From: Selaginella moellendorffii
Taxonomy: Eukaryota > Streptophyta > Lycopodiopsida > Selaginellales > Selaginellaceae
Assembly (NCBI RefSeq): GCF_000143415.4
Contig: NW_003314326.1
Location: forward strand, 1 to 30,493
Direction: 5' to 3'
DNA length: 30,493 bases
Shown here: positions 18,144-26,983 of the stretch, one piece after another
Layout of the letters: each line of letters starts with the position of its first letter
Numbering within the stretch: the stretch's first letter is position 1
Notes under the pieces: generated by a model
Databases searched by the model: none
The model's input: only the letters and a program-made list of their open reading frames with translations
Told to the model about the DNA's origin: nothing
Program-made: the position numbers and the translations under genes

Positions 18144-19464
18144 GAATTCTCGAGTCTTCTCTCGAAAACACTGGGGGTCAATGACACACTCAGCATCCAT
18201 AACATTCTACTCGCGACAAAAGTTGTTTTTGACAAATGGGTAGATGTGCTGAGGAGGTACCATAACGGGGAGTTGCTAAACTTAATGGGTGTGGAGGACG
18301 GCCGGAAGCCCAATGATTTGAAGCTCAACGCCTTGTGTTTCTCACGGTCTCTAGACGACGACGACCTTCTGACAGTGGCTAATGCTCTTCTACGTGGTGA
18401 GGTAGTCTTCAACAAGACCAAAATGACTCCCGGCCATATTGTGACATACGAGGACTTGTGCACGACTCTGAGAGCTCGTGCGCTATTGAAGGATTGGATC
18501 TTCAAGCAAGTGGCCGTGGAGAGGGTGAGCATCGACACCACGCAAGAGATGATGGAAGAGCTGGAGTTGTCAAATGAAGACATCGACGAGTACGTGAAGG
18601 GGGCCCCCAAGTTCATCGATCTGCTGCGGGATGCCACAAAAAGTAAAGCTGAGAAGTTGGATCAGTATCCAAATTTCATTAAGAGGGATGTCGACTGCCG
18701 GCTTTAGAAACAGCTCGACCCCGCAGCAGAGGCCTATCGAGAACCTTACCGGGTATACGTGAATTCGGATGAGGATCAAAGGTGGAGGAGCATCGTTTCC
18801 CGCGGAGATGAGCAGGTCAAGAACATCTTTTGTGTGATGGACTTCACAAACGAGATCACTCATGCAAACGAAGTTAGCTCCATCATTGACTTAATGGTGG
18901 GATTTGCGGAGGTGGAATCTTTAGTCCACTATATGATCTACGACTCCGAATCCTATCACAAGTTCTAGAAGGCCTTGAACGAGGTGAAGGCTCGGTTGAA
19001 AGGCAAGGAGATGCAGGAGATCCATGGGATAATGGCTAAGAAGAAGATACCGACGAATGTCCGCATCTTCACACTCGCCCTTGTTATTGGTCCTGCAGTA
19101 GAGTGTGACTGGAGTGACTTCCCAGCTTCGTTCGACAAGGCCGATCGAATTGATCTGAGGGAGGTCAATTTACCCGTGCCTGAGGAACTGAAGACGGCTA
19201 TGGAGCTTTCGAATCCAGAGAAAGCTCCAGGTGTAGCATGGGAAATGCTCAGCTGGGTCTTCAACGCAATAGCGGGTGGGTCACCTGCTTCCGACTCCAA
19301 GGGCAAATGCGTTGTCGAGTACAACTGCGGCGGACTATTCTTTCAAGCCGCACTACTCAAGGGTGTCCCGTGTGTTGCGGTGACAAACTCCATTGAAGAG
19401 GTGACTTCAATAGAGCATATAATTACAGTTGCCAAAGAAAAACAGTATCTTTTCTGTGAACTTG
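18144..19464 (+). CDS. Helical region and methylase-like tail
   Basis: The exon keeps one frame over 1.3 kb except for TAG at 18705 and 18966. The first part is helix-rich (EFSSLLSKTLGVNDTLSIHN). The end reads NPEKAPGVAWEMLSWVFNAI, then KCVVEYNCGGLFFQAALLKG and VPCVAVTNS. That order resembles the C-terminus of N4/N6-type DNA methylases, H-P-x-Q-K-P...D-x-F-x-G-S-G-T...A...G...E. The SAM-binding G-S-G is changed to C-G-G, and I see no D-P-P-Y-type catalytic motif, so any activity is doubtful. The ParB-methylase order supports the reading; the residue match alone would not. Confidence 0.4.
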
Positions 19465-19606
19465 GTGAGTACGCACTTTAAGTTTAAATGTTATCTCACA
19501 AGCTCTGTATGCAGAAGCGTGGCCACCCCCAGATGCTGAAACGTCGTTAACAGCTACTGTTGAAGATACCCATGTTGGGCTGAGCTCACAACCTGCACAA
19601 GGTAAG

Positions 19607-19628
19607 GTCACGTGAGGCCTCATGTCAT
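19607..19628. repeat. 22-bp palindrome filling a 38-bp intron (19602-19639)
   Basis: The left half GTCACGTGAGG pairs with CCTCATGTCAT. The intron is only GTAAG, the palindrome and TTTGATTATAG. Flanking exons join in phase 1. Confidence 0.7.
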
Positions 19629-19747
19629 TTTGATTATAGATCGTTGTGAATATTCAGACACGAGGACTGAAAAGCGCACTGGTGGCGCGTCGAAGAAAGA
19701 CAAACAGACAAGCAATAGGAAAAAAGGAGGTACAAATTATATTTGCA

Positions 19748-19769
19748 ATGGCGTGTGGTCTCATGCCAT
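19748..19769. repeat. 22-bp palindrome at the end of an intron (19730-19778)
   Basis: The left half ATGGCGTGTGG pairs with TCTCATGCCAT, followed by TCCTTGCAG. Phase-1 intron of 49 bp. Confidence 0.8.
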
Positions 19770-19935
19770 TCCTTGCAGGAGACACTTCTTCAAAGGCAAA
19801 ATAGGCAAGCACCAGCCAAGCTCAAACTGACAGTGGTCATAAAAAGCGAAAGCACGTTGGACAGTCGTCAGGATCAGAGGCGTTTGATTCGAAAAGGAAG
19901 AAGGGCAACGAAAAGATGATAGGTAATTCGTGGTT

Positions 19936-19957
19936 ATGGCGTGTGTGCTCATGCCAT
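19936..19957. repeat. 22-bp palindrome at the end of an intron (19923-19966)
   Basis: The left half ATGGCGTGTGT pairs with GCTCATGCCAT, followed by TCATTGCAG. Phase-1 intron of 44 bp. Confidence 0.8.
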
Positions 19958-20080
19958 TCATTGCAGATCAAGGGCTGAGTGAAAGCAGCCAGTCACCACC
20001 TCCTGACTCAGATTCCTATGGTGGACTCCCCTTCCCCAATCTCAATGGAGAGGTACAATGGATGAGGGATGCTTTTCAAG

Positions 20081-20318
20081 CCTATGGAAGAAATGCAAGA
20101 GGGGGATGAGGAGCCAGAGAAAGATAATGAGCAGGAAGAGCAGAAGGACGAAGAGGAGGACAAAGAAGAGGAGGACGAAGAAGAGGAGGACGAAGAGGAC
20201 TTGGATGGTCCTCACAATGGTGACGATCACAATAACGACAACGACGATGATGACGACGATGGCCAGCCTGAGGTGGCCAAAGAGCAGTGGAGGAAGGTCA
20301 TACAAGACAAACCATCAG
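20081..20318 (+). CDS. Acidic low-complexity exon
   Basis: It opens PMEEMQEGDEEPEKDNEQEE and continues with E/K-rich then D/N-rich runs to GQPEVAKEQWRKVIQDKPSG. It is probably a disordered linker, as in many nuclear proteins. It is reached from the preceding exon (19967-20052) either by a 28-bp GT-AG gap or by a one-base indel. A GT donor at 20319 leads to a 15-nt exon (20376-20390). Confidence 0.5.
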
Positions 20319-20594
20319 GTAAATAATAGTACATCCATTCCTAACCTTTTACCATTTCTAACATTGTCCATGTAGGTTGCAAAGCAAATGGTAAGTAGAG
20401 ATTATTCAGTTGAATTAAGATACAAACTCTAGCCTTTAGTGTCGAGGAAGGATAGTGCCAAACAAGGGTCGAAACGTATGTCCAATCCTTCAGAATCAGC
20501 AGTGCGCCCAAGTGATATCGGTCCTAGTTCCTCAATAGCAGTTGATGGTAAATACAGTATAGTCGATTCAATGTGCTAATGAGTTTGTTTTTAG

Positions 20595-21182
20595 TAGCCA
20601 GTAGGGAGGATACCATCTCAATCGAAGGGAGATATTTGGACATGCATATGGATCCGCCAGTGGACTCTACTTGCCTGCAAGAGTCATCAAAGCTGGTGGA
20701 GGCTACTATCCATATCAATGCCAAGCAAGCTGACCACACTCCACTTGATGCTGCCCATACCACTGAGTCAATCTTGTCCACATATCCAACTGACGGTGAC
20801 CAGGCGCCATTGGACCCGCATGAGGCCGCCCCAGCCGCCGAGCCGGTCGTATCCTCATTTCCAACAGACTCAACGTGTGCCCAATCGTCTGACTACGCGC
20901 CGTTGGAACCTCTCTACACCACCCCTACTGCCTGTTCGGTCATGTCCACTTTGCCAACAGAGGCACCAGCTGAAATGGCGTGTGATCACACGCCATCGGA
21001 ACCACCCCATGCCACTGTTGAGCCAGTTGTACCAGAGTCTACAGCTGAAATGGCATGTGCCCACACGCCATCGGATGCGATTGACCCCACATTGCAGAGG
21101 ATAATATTTCCGCCCTTCACGTTTCCTCGACCAAAACCCTCTCAGCGACCATCGGGAGCACCATTCGCTAATATTGTAGATG
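20595..21182 (+). CDS. Pro/Thr-rich linker exon with degenerate repeats
   Basis: A 196-codon exon, fully open. It contains about five degenerate units of 24-30 residues with the pattern (D/S)xxPLxPxxxxPxxxxVxSxxPT. Examples are DHTPLDAAHTTESILSTYPT and DYAPLEPLYTTPTACSVMST. The last two units carry EMACDHTPSE and EMACAHTPSD, each encoded across a 22-bp palindrome. It ends PSQRPSGAPFANIVDG at a phase-1 donor leading into the FCP1-like exon. Likely a flexible linker. Confidence 0.5.
20975..20996. repeat. Perfect 22-bp palindrome in an exon
   Basis: ATGGCGTGTGA is followed by its exact inverse TCACACGCCAT. It is translated in frame as part of EMACDHTPSE. Confidence 0.9.
21050..21071. repeat. 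22-bp palindrome in an exon
   Basis: The left half ATGGCATGTGC pairs with CCACACGCCAT. Translated in frame as EMACAHTPSD, 75 bp after the previous copy in the same register of the protein repeat. Confidence 0.85.
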
Positions 21183-21229
21183 GTAAAATTGACTTGTACC
21201 ATTTTTTATGCTGACGCATTTCATTTCAG

Positions 21230-22092
21230 AGTCACGGCGAAGGTACTGTATCGTTTTTGATCTGAACGGTGTCCTTTTCTCCCATGAGCGTGGCTCGTCC
21301 TTGAATGTCACTGCACCCTCCAAAGCCTGCGGTCGCAAGTTGGTCAAAAGAGACAGATTCACATTAATTACACAGGAGAAACTGCGGGATCTAATAATGA
21401 CCATGTGACACTTAAAACAGAGGGCCGGGTTCAATTTGCAATTGGGAGTTTGGACATCCATGATGCGCCACAATGCATTAACGTTGCTACAGATGATGCA
21501 CGATCAGACACGAGTAATATTACCATTTGACTTTCTCCTAATGCAGGAGGATTGCTTGACTATGGTCCATGTGAGGGGTAGCAAGCCCATCTTCGTCAAG
21601 CCAGAGGCTGTAGTGATGAACCGGACTGCTATGTCAAGTGAAATCCTCATCATCGATGACTCGCCGATTAAAACTGCAGCGAACACGCACACATATGCAG
21701 TGCACCCCATCTCTTGCAGTATGGAAACTAGGGAGAAGAAACCGTATGTTCTGGGGGACCTTGCAAAATGGCTTGGAGCGATGGTGCTAGAGAACCGGCC
21801 AGTCCAGGAGGTGGCTGCAGAAATCAACCAAATGGCAGATGGAACGGTATATCAGAAGCCATTTGATCGGACAGACACCAGTCATCATTTATGGCATGTA
21901 TATTGTCTAGCCAAGCACTATCCGCATCTCCATAATCTGCTCAACCGGATGGGTTCTTCGACCACTGAACATGAGCGTGGACGTATTAGAGAAGAGATGG
22001 CATTACTATTGGGTTTAAATCCTGATAGTGTGGAGAGTGATGAAATTCCAAGATTATTGTATAGGCGTTGGAGGCAAAAAATAACAGTCTGA
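21230..22092 (+). CDS. FCP1/HAD phosphatase-like domain (interrupted)
   Basis: The exon reads RRYCIVFDLNGVLFSHERG, then QLGVWTSMMRHNALTLLQMM, then EILIIDDSPIKTAANTHTYA. This is the order of the FCP1-homology (NLI-interacting) HAD fold: D-x-D/N-G motif 1, G-(V/I)-W-T-S motif 2, I-D-D-S-P motif 4. Plant proteins of this family often have DLNG instead of DLDGT, as here. The second acidic residue is replaced by N, so phosphatase activity is uncertain. A C-terminal tail (TEHERGRIREEMALLLGLNP) follows. TGA at 21406-21408 splits the domain, and the frame is unchanged on both sides. It ends at TGA 22090-22092. Confidence 0.7.
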
Positions 22093-22126
22093 GATGGCAT
22101 GTATTTATTTAAAAATGTAACTTATT

Positions 22127-22148
22127 ATGGCATGGGGTTCCATGCCAT
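22127..22148. repeat. 22-bp palindrome in the 3' flank
   Basis: The left half ATGGCATGGGG pairs with TTCCATGCCAT, 35 bp after the stop codon of the FCP1-like exon. A further half-site, ATGGCATGT, lies at 22094. Confidence 0.8.
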
Positions 22149-22418
22149 TGTATTAATATTAAAAGACAATTCTTTGAGAGGATTTGCATTATACTAGAAG
22201 TGTTACAGCATGTTATTGGAAGTCTACGAAGTTGTTTTATTAATAAGGGGAAAGTAAAGATTGAATGGGGACTTGGGCTCCACCTAGACTCGGAGCAATT
22301 GAGCCAATATTAAAAGGATGGAAAGAAATTGGACGACGATGACAAGGAGAAGAGAGAGGTGAAGCAGTGGCAGGGGGAGGAGAAGTGATTGAGTAAACAT
22401 TTCCTTGTTTAAAATAAA

Positions 22419-22440
22419 ATGGCATGTGCCTCAATGCAGT
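22419..22440. repeat. 22-bp palindrome, degenerate
   Basis: The left half ATGGCATGTGC is intact; the right half is decayed to CTCAATGCAGT. Confidence 0.5.
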
Positions 22441-22540
22441 TGAATTTTGTTATATTTATATACTATATAAAGGTTTGGAAATCTTATTTTACAAGTGGGA
22501 TAATGACAATTCCCGCTTTAATGAAATAGAGGTTAGGTTG

Positions 22541-22676
22541 TGAATGAGACTCCTCCAAGTGGTCGGAGGTGCAGTTAAGTGACTAAAGTAAAATGGAAAA
22601 ATTAGTCGCTTATAGTGATGAGCTGCCCACTGGGAAGTCCAAGACTAGACTGAACATGGACCAACAAGCGGGGTAG
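22541..22676 (+). mobile_element. Rearranged LTR-B fragment
   Basis: GACTCCTCCAAGTGGTCGGA to TTAGTCGCTTA (22546-22613) equals the LTR-B 3' end (8446-8506). It is followed by TGATGAGCTG...AAGCGGGGTAG, which equals an internal LTR-B part (7658-7712). The order is reversed relative to LTR-B. The complete LTR-A begins exactly at its end, so LTR-A inserted into older LTR-B material. Confidence 0.6.
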
Positions 22677-23824
22677 TGTAAGGAACCAACTCGCCGAGGT
22701 GTCGTAGGCTAAGGGAACCCCGAAAGCATGACCAAAATGACAAAGAGTTCATCGGATGGGACCAAGTCAAAGATCGAGTCCAAGACCGACTCTAGGACCG
22801 AGTTCAAGATAGAGTCCGGAATCGAGTCCAAGACCGACTCGGGGACCGAGTTCGAGTCCGAGTTCGAGACCGAGTTCGAGACGGAGTCCGAGATCCGAAA
22901 TCGGGTCCGAGACCGAGTCCGAAGTCGAGTCCGAGGTCGGGCCCGAGATCGGGTCCGAGATCGAGTCCGCGATCGAGTCCGAGACCGAATCCGAAGTCGG
23001 ATCCAAAATCGGATCCGAGATCGAGCCAGAGACTAAGTCCAAATACTAATACGGGTCAAGGGGTGAAAGCCCAAAGCGTGCGTCCCCCAGGGGGGGGGGG
23101 CTGCAGGGGGTTCCAAAAGTATAGTAGGGATAGTGAGGTCCAGGAACCAGTTTAGAAGGGACTCTCCAGTGGGGCTCCCAAACTGACTTGAGGTTGGGAC
23201 TGGGACTGAGGGGCCTTGGGTGGGAGTGAGCATGGACTTGGTTGGTGCCGGAGGGGCCATCCAAGGAAGTGCTCAAGAGCAGCTCTCACTCCCGAAAGGG
23301 AAACCGATTGCGGTGCTCCCGGCTCATGTGGAGTGGTGCCCCACTTGAGTACCATGCGGCTCATTGGTCCTCGCCCTTCCTAGGGGCTTGGGCCTTCCTT
23401 CGGGATGGAAGTGGGGGGCGAGAGGTACCCATGCCGGGCCGTTAGGCCACGGTGTTTCGCCCCGGCGTCCCGAAGCAAGTGTTGCACTCAAGACTTGGGA
23501 TTTAGAGGGTCCCATGATCAAGTCTTGTGGTACCAAGGGATGTTAGGAACCTGGAAGCTTGGTGTGCTTGGCTGCTTGTGCTTGCGGGGAGTGTAGCCGA
23601 ACCTTAAGTCCAGTCTAACCCGGGGAGGGGGATTGGGAGTGATTTGGGAATCCGTGGAAGGATGGCTAACGCTCCATTGCTCGTGCAGTGAGTAGTTGAA
23701 ACCAAGTAGGAGCTGGTACCATAGGCGATAACCTTGGCAAGGGAACTTAGCAAGAGCCAAGGCAGTGTTGGACGAATAGACGAGGTAAGCTGGCAAATTG
23801 GAAAGGAAAAATTTGTGGCTTACA
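22677..23824 (+). mobile_element. LTR-A, complete 5' LTR (1148 bp)
   Basis: It begins TGTAAGGAACC and ends GTGGCTTACA, giving a 6-bp TGTAAG/CTTACA terminal inverse. The PBS follows at once. Inside are a purine-rich GAGTCCGAG-type array (22740-23040), AATACTAATACGGG, a C5-A-G10 run and the CCAAAAGTATAGTAGGGA block (23110-23127). This may be the core promoter, since it is conserved in all LTR copies here. No matching 3' LTR or target duplication is visible, because the element is truncated. Confidence 0.8.
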
Positions 23825-23827
23825 ATT

Positions 23828-23840
23828 TGGTATCGGAGCC
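23828..23840 (+). other. Primer-binding site (initiator tRNA-Met)
   Basis: TGGTATCGGAGCC starts 3 bp after the LTR. It differs by one base from the plant initiator tRNA-Met complement TGGTATCAGAGC. It primes minus-strand DNA synthesis. Confidence 0.85.
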
Positions 23841-23883
23841 TTTATCTCAGTTCTAGCGAAGGATAGAGGCGGATTGCTGGGAG

Positions 23884-26340
23884 ATGGCAAGGGCAGGGCG
23901 TAAGCGAACCCAGGCGGAGACGGAACCTCCGCCGGAGCTGGAGCCTCCGGTTGAACAAGAGGCTATGGATGAGGAATCCTTGCATGAGGAGGACTCCAGT
24001 GAGGAAACTTCCAAACAGGAGTCCGGTGGCGAGGTTCGGTCGTCCAAGGCTCGATTGGACGTGCTAGAAGGACAGTTGGCACAGACCAATGCCCTGCTGG
24101 AGACTCTCGTACGCAAGTTAAAGCGTGACGAGAAGCGGAAGAAAAAGCGAAAGACTGCGGATGCTGGCAGCGCAGAAGGTGCGGACCCTTCGGCAGGGAC
24201 TGAGGCAAAACCAGACAAGGTCGAACAGACCGAAGTGGAATCAGTCCCTCAGGCAGTTCCCAAGTACAAACCAAAGCCCCCACCGGTGTTCAAGGGAGTG
24301 AACGACTATAAGGTTGTGGAGGATTGGTTTTACGATATGGAGGACTACTTCCGAGCGTTGCGGTTACCGAGCTCGGAGAAGGTCCCATGTGCAAAACCAT
24401 ACTTGGCAGATAATGCCAAGTCTTGGTGGAGAACAACGGAGGCCAACGAAGGACCGGTGGCCACCTGGGACATGATGAAGGCGAGGATCCGCGCGACATA
24501 CGTTCCTCCAAATGCCACTCTGCATCTGAGAGATGAGTTGAGTAGGCTGAAGCAAACTGGAACCATCCAGGAATATGTAAATGGGTTCATGGCAAAGAGG
24601 ATACTTGTCACGGACATGGGGGATATGGATGCGTTCCATGCCTTTATATCAGGTTTGCAAACCTGGGCTCGCGGTGAGGTGATGCGCTGGAACCCGACCA
24701 ACTACAAGGAAGCGTTGGATGCGGCCATCAAGGTGCATTTCAACGATAACCTGCGAAAGGGGAACACGACGGGGTCGGGATCCACGTTTCACAAAGGGGC
24801 CAAACCGAGGGGAACATATAGCAAGGGGAAATTCAAGAAGAGTTTCTCTAAGAATGAGTCCTCGGGGTTCCGGAAAGGCAAATCCGGTGGCCAGCGAGCG
24901 AGTACGTGGGGAAGTCAAGCGAAAAGAGACAAACCCACGGATAAGAAGGTCAAGTCGTATAGCAGCGTGGGCAACAACGTATGCTACAACTGCGGCGAAG
25001 CGGGACACTTCTCAAGGGAATGTCCCTACCCGAAGAAGGCCAGAGCCAATATGGCCATCAAGTCGGGTGAAGTCCAAACTAAGGTATGTGATCCAGTCCC
25101 TAACTCAAACTTACTCATTACACGAGCAACTTTGGTAGAGAGTCGTTCGCGACATCTACTAGCCCTCCGAGGGAAGCTCGGAGGTAGCTTTGTTAAGATC
25201 CTTATTGACACGGGTGCTTCGGATAATTTTGTGGCTGCAGACATAGTCCGGCAAGCCGGACTAACGGTGCAGCGGCTAGGCGAACCAAGGACTATAGAGT
25301 TTGTTCAAGGTAGCCAAAGCACCGATGAGATACTTCGACAAGCGAGAGTCGAAGTGGGGACATGGAAAGTGGACATGGATTTCACCGTCTTGGACATGGC
25401 GGGATTTGACGTGATCTTCGGAATGGATTGGTTTAATCGGTTCGTGGTAACCCTGCATGGACAAGGTAGGAACCTTGTGGTATTGGCGAATGCCCAAGGA
25501 AGAAGATCTGGGGTGGAGGCCCAGGATCTAAAGGTAGGGCAAAGCAAGGCCAAAGAGTCATGCTTAAACCTGGTGTCCACGAGAGGACAACTCACTAAAG
25601 GAACTAAGGCAGCCTTTTTGTGCTTACTCTCGGTGAAGAGTGACAAAAAGACAAGAACGGAAGAAGTACCTTTAGTGATCCAGCAGGTGCTAGACCAATT
25701 CCAGGATACGATGCCGGAGGAGCTACCGGCGGGGTTGCCCCCCGCACGACCGATAGAACATAAGATTGAGCTGGTCGAGGGTGCTGAGGCGGTGGTTCGT
25801 CCACCCTATCGATTGAACGAAAAAGAACTCAAGGAGCTCAAGAGCCAACTAGAGGAGTTGGTGGACAAAGGGTATGTTAGGTTGAGCAAGTCGCCGTATG
25901 GGGCGCCGGTGCTATTTGTGAAAAAGAACGATGGATCTATGCGCATGTGCATAGACTACCGGTTGCTCAACAAGTATACCAAGAAGAACAAGTACCCTTT
26001 GCCAAGGATCGAGGACCTGTTCGATAGGTTGGGAAAGGCAAAATACTTCTCGAGGATTGACCTAAGGTCAGGATACTACCAGATCAGGGTAGCTGAGGAA
26101 GATGTCGAGAAGACAACCTGTCGAACGAGGTATGGGAGCTTTGAGTTTTTGGTGATGCCCTTTGGGCTGTGCAATGCGCCGGCAACGTTTTCGGCGTTGA
26201 TGAACCACATCTTTGTACCCTATCTGGATCGCTTCGTGGTCGTCTATATTGACGACATCCTGATCTATAGCGAGACGCTAGAGGAGCATGCCGAACACTT
26301 GGCGAAGGTGTTTGAGAAACTAAAAGCTCTATTTCGTTAA
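23884..26340 (+). pseudogene. Ty3/gypsy gag-protease-RT, 3'-truncated
   Basis: One uninterrupted frame of 818 codons starts at the ATG 59 bp after the LTR. Gag: an acidic N-terminus, a Lys-rich coiled segment (about residues 60-100), then the retrotransposon gag core with [10 protein letters not shown], and a basic stretch. A CCHC knuckle ([15 protein letters not shown]) starts at residue 367. Protease has [10 protein letters not shown] with catalytic D at 442. RT has the [20 protein letters not shown] and [12 protein letters not shown] motifs and YIDDILIYS near residue 786. The frame breaks off after [19 protein letters not shown], where sequence unlike any retroelement begins. RT thumb, RNase H, integrase, chromodomain and 3' LTR are absent, so it cannot move by itself. 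The intact frame suggests it is young compared with the 3.4-4.2 kb remnant. Confidence 0.9.
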
Positions 26341-26549
26341 AGTGGGATTTATTCAGTAAAATGGGACTAGGTACAAATTTTCAAGTATTTGAAAATGACG
26401 TGAAATTATATGTTTTTTGTCCAGGGGCTAGACATATCTGGGGCATGGTGACTAGCGCGGTGACCTTATGTCCAGACTGAGTCCATCTAGTTGTATAATA
26501 AATCTCATTGTCAAGGTGAACAAGCCGAATCTGAAGCTAAAGAAGAGCG

Positions 26550-26571
26550 ATGGCATGCGCGCACACACTAT
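26550..26571. repeat. 22-bp palindrome, degenerate
   Basis: The left half ATGGCATGCGC is intact; the right half GCACACACTAT is decayed. It directly follows the possible tail exon. Confidence 0.5.
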
Positions 26572-26865
26572 TTGTTTGTTCATTGAGCGTGTGGTGAGCT
26601 TTCCAAGATGAACATCATTCCTATTAGCCAGACATATAACTTAATGGTGAGAACATTTAGATATTATTCAATGTTATCTTTTTCTAACGAATCTAATTGT
26701 GAAGGTGTAGCAAGAGGCATTGCTAGTCTGGAGAAGTCATTTAACTCATTTGACCTTTAGTGTATTTTCATGAAACTAAATAACATTCATATTATTAAGG
26801 AATTTCTCTAGTACCTTTTTTTTACGACATAGAGGCTTGCATTTCTTTCAAAGGTGATTTAGTAA

Positions 26866-26887
26866 AAGGCCTGAGGGCACATGCCAT
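26866..26887. repeat. 22-bp palindrome
   Basis: Left half AAGGCCTGAGG (decayed), right half GCACATGCCAT. Confidence 0.55.
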
Positions 26888-26954
26888 TCTATTTCTCAAA
26901 CCGGTATTAAGATATACTAGTGCAAAGGGAGAAAGGTATTTGGTGATCAAGTAA

Positions 26955-26976
26955 ATGGCATGAGGGCACACGCCAT
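26955..26976. repeat. 22-bp palindrome
   Basis: The left half ATGGCATGAGG pairs with GCACACGCCAT. It lies just 3' of the small minus-strand frame at 26984-27241. Confidence 0.8.
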
Positions 26977-26983
26977 TATAAGC

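Larger units (their letters stand above)
16940..22092 (+). pseudogene. ParB-like / methylase-like / FCP1-like fusion gene (decayed)
   Basis: One reading path can be followed through about 13 exons, joined by GT-AG introns of 34-81 bp with consistent phase. Introns: 16984-17017, 17047-17127, 18090-18143, 19465-19514, 19602-19639, 19730-19778, 19923-19966, 20319-20375, 20391-20439, 20548-20594, 21183-21229. Modules in order: unknown N-terminal segment, ParB-like domain, helical region, methylase-like tail, Lys/Ser linker, acidic tract, Pro-rich repeats, FCP1/HAD domain, TGA at 22090. Most 3' introns are phase 1 (G|GT). Decay: a frameshift near 17430, TAA 18045, TAG 18705, TAG 18966, TAG 19802, TGA 21406. 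A frame change at 20053-20080 could be a 28-bp intron or an indel. The 5' end is uncertain. The alternative of two or three separate genes is less likely because the phases match throughout. Confidence 0.6.
26341..26983. other. Non-coding stretch, possible gene-end remnant
   Basis: No intact gene. On the plus strand, CAAGGTGAACAAGCCGAATC at about 26512 matches the last-exon start of the DUF7869 gene (minus-strand copies at 11690 and 27491). It would read GEQAESEAKEE, so it may be an eroded tail exon of a relative in the opposite orientation. A degenerate palindrome follows it, as in copy 1. Confidence 0.35.

Noticed and set aside
11656-21408. Alternative genetic code with TAA/TAG read as Gln (as in some ulvophyte algae)
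   Set aside because: Between the two DUF7869 copies, TAG replaces Trp twice and TAA replaces Tyr once. An in-frame TGA also occurs in the FCP1-like exon. Ordinary nonsense mutation fits all cases.
17436-21408. U-to-C RNA editing restoring the stops, as in hornwort and fern organelles
   Set aside because: That editing acts on organelle transcripts. This gene has GT-AG introns and nuclear-type repeats.
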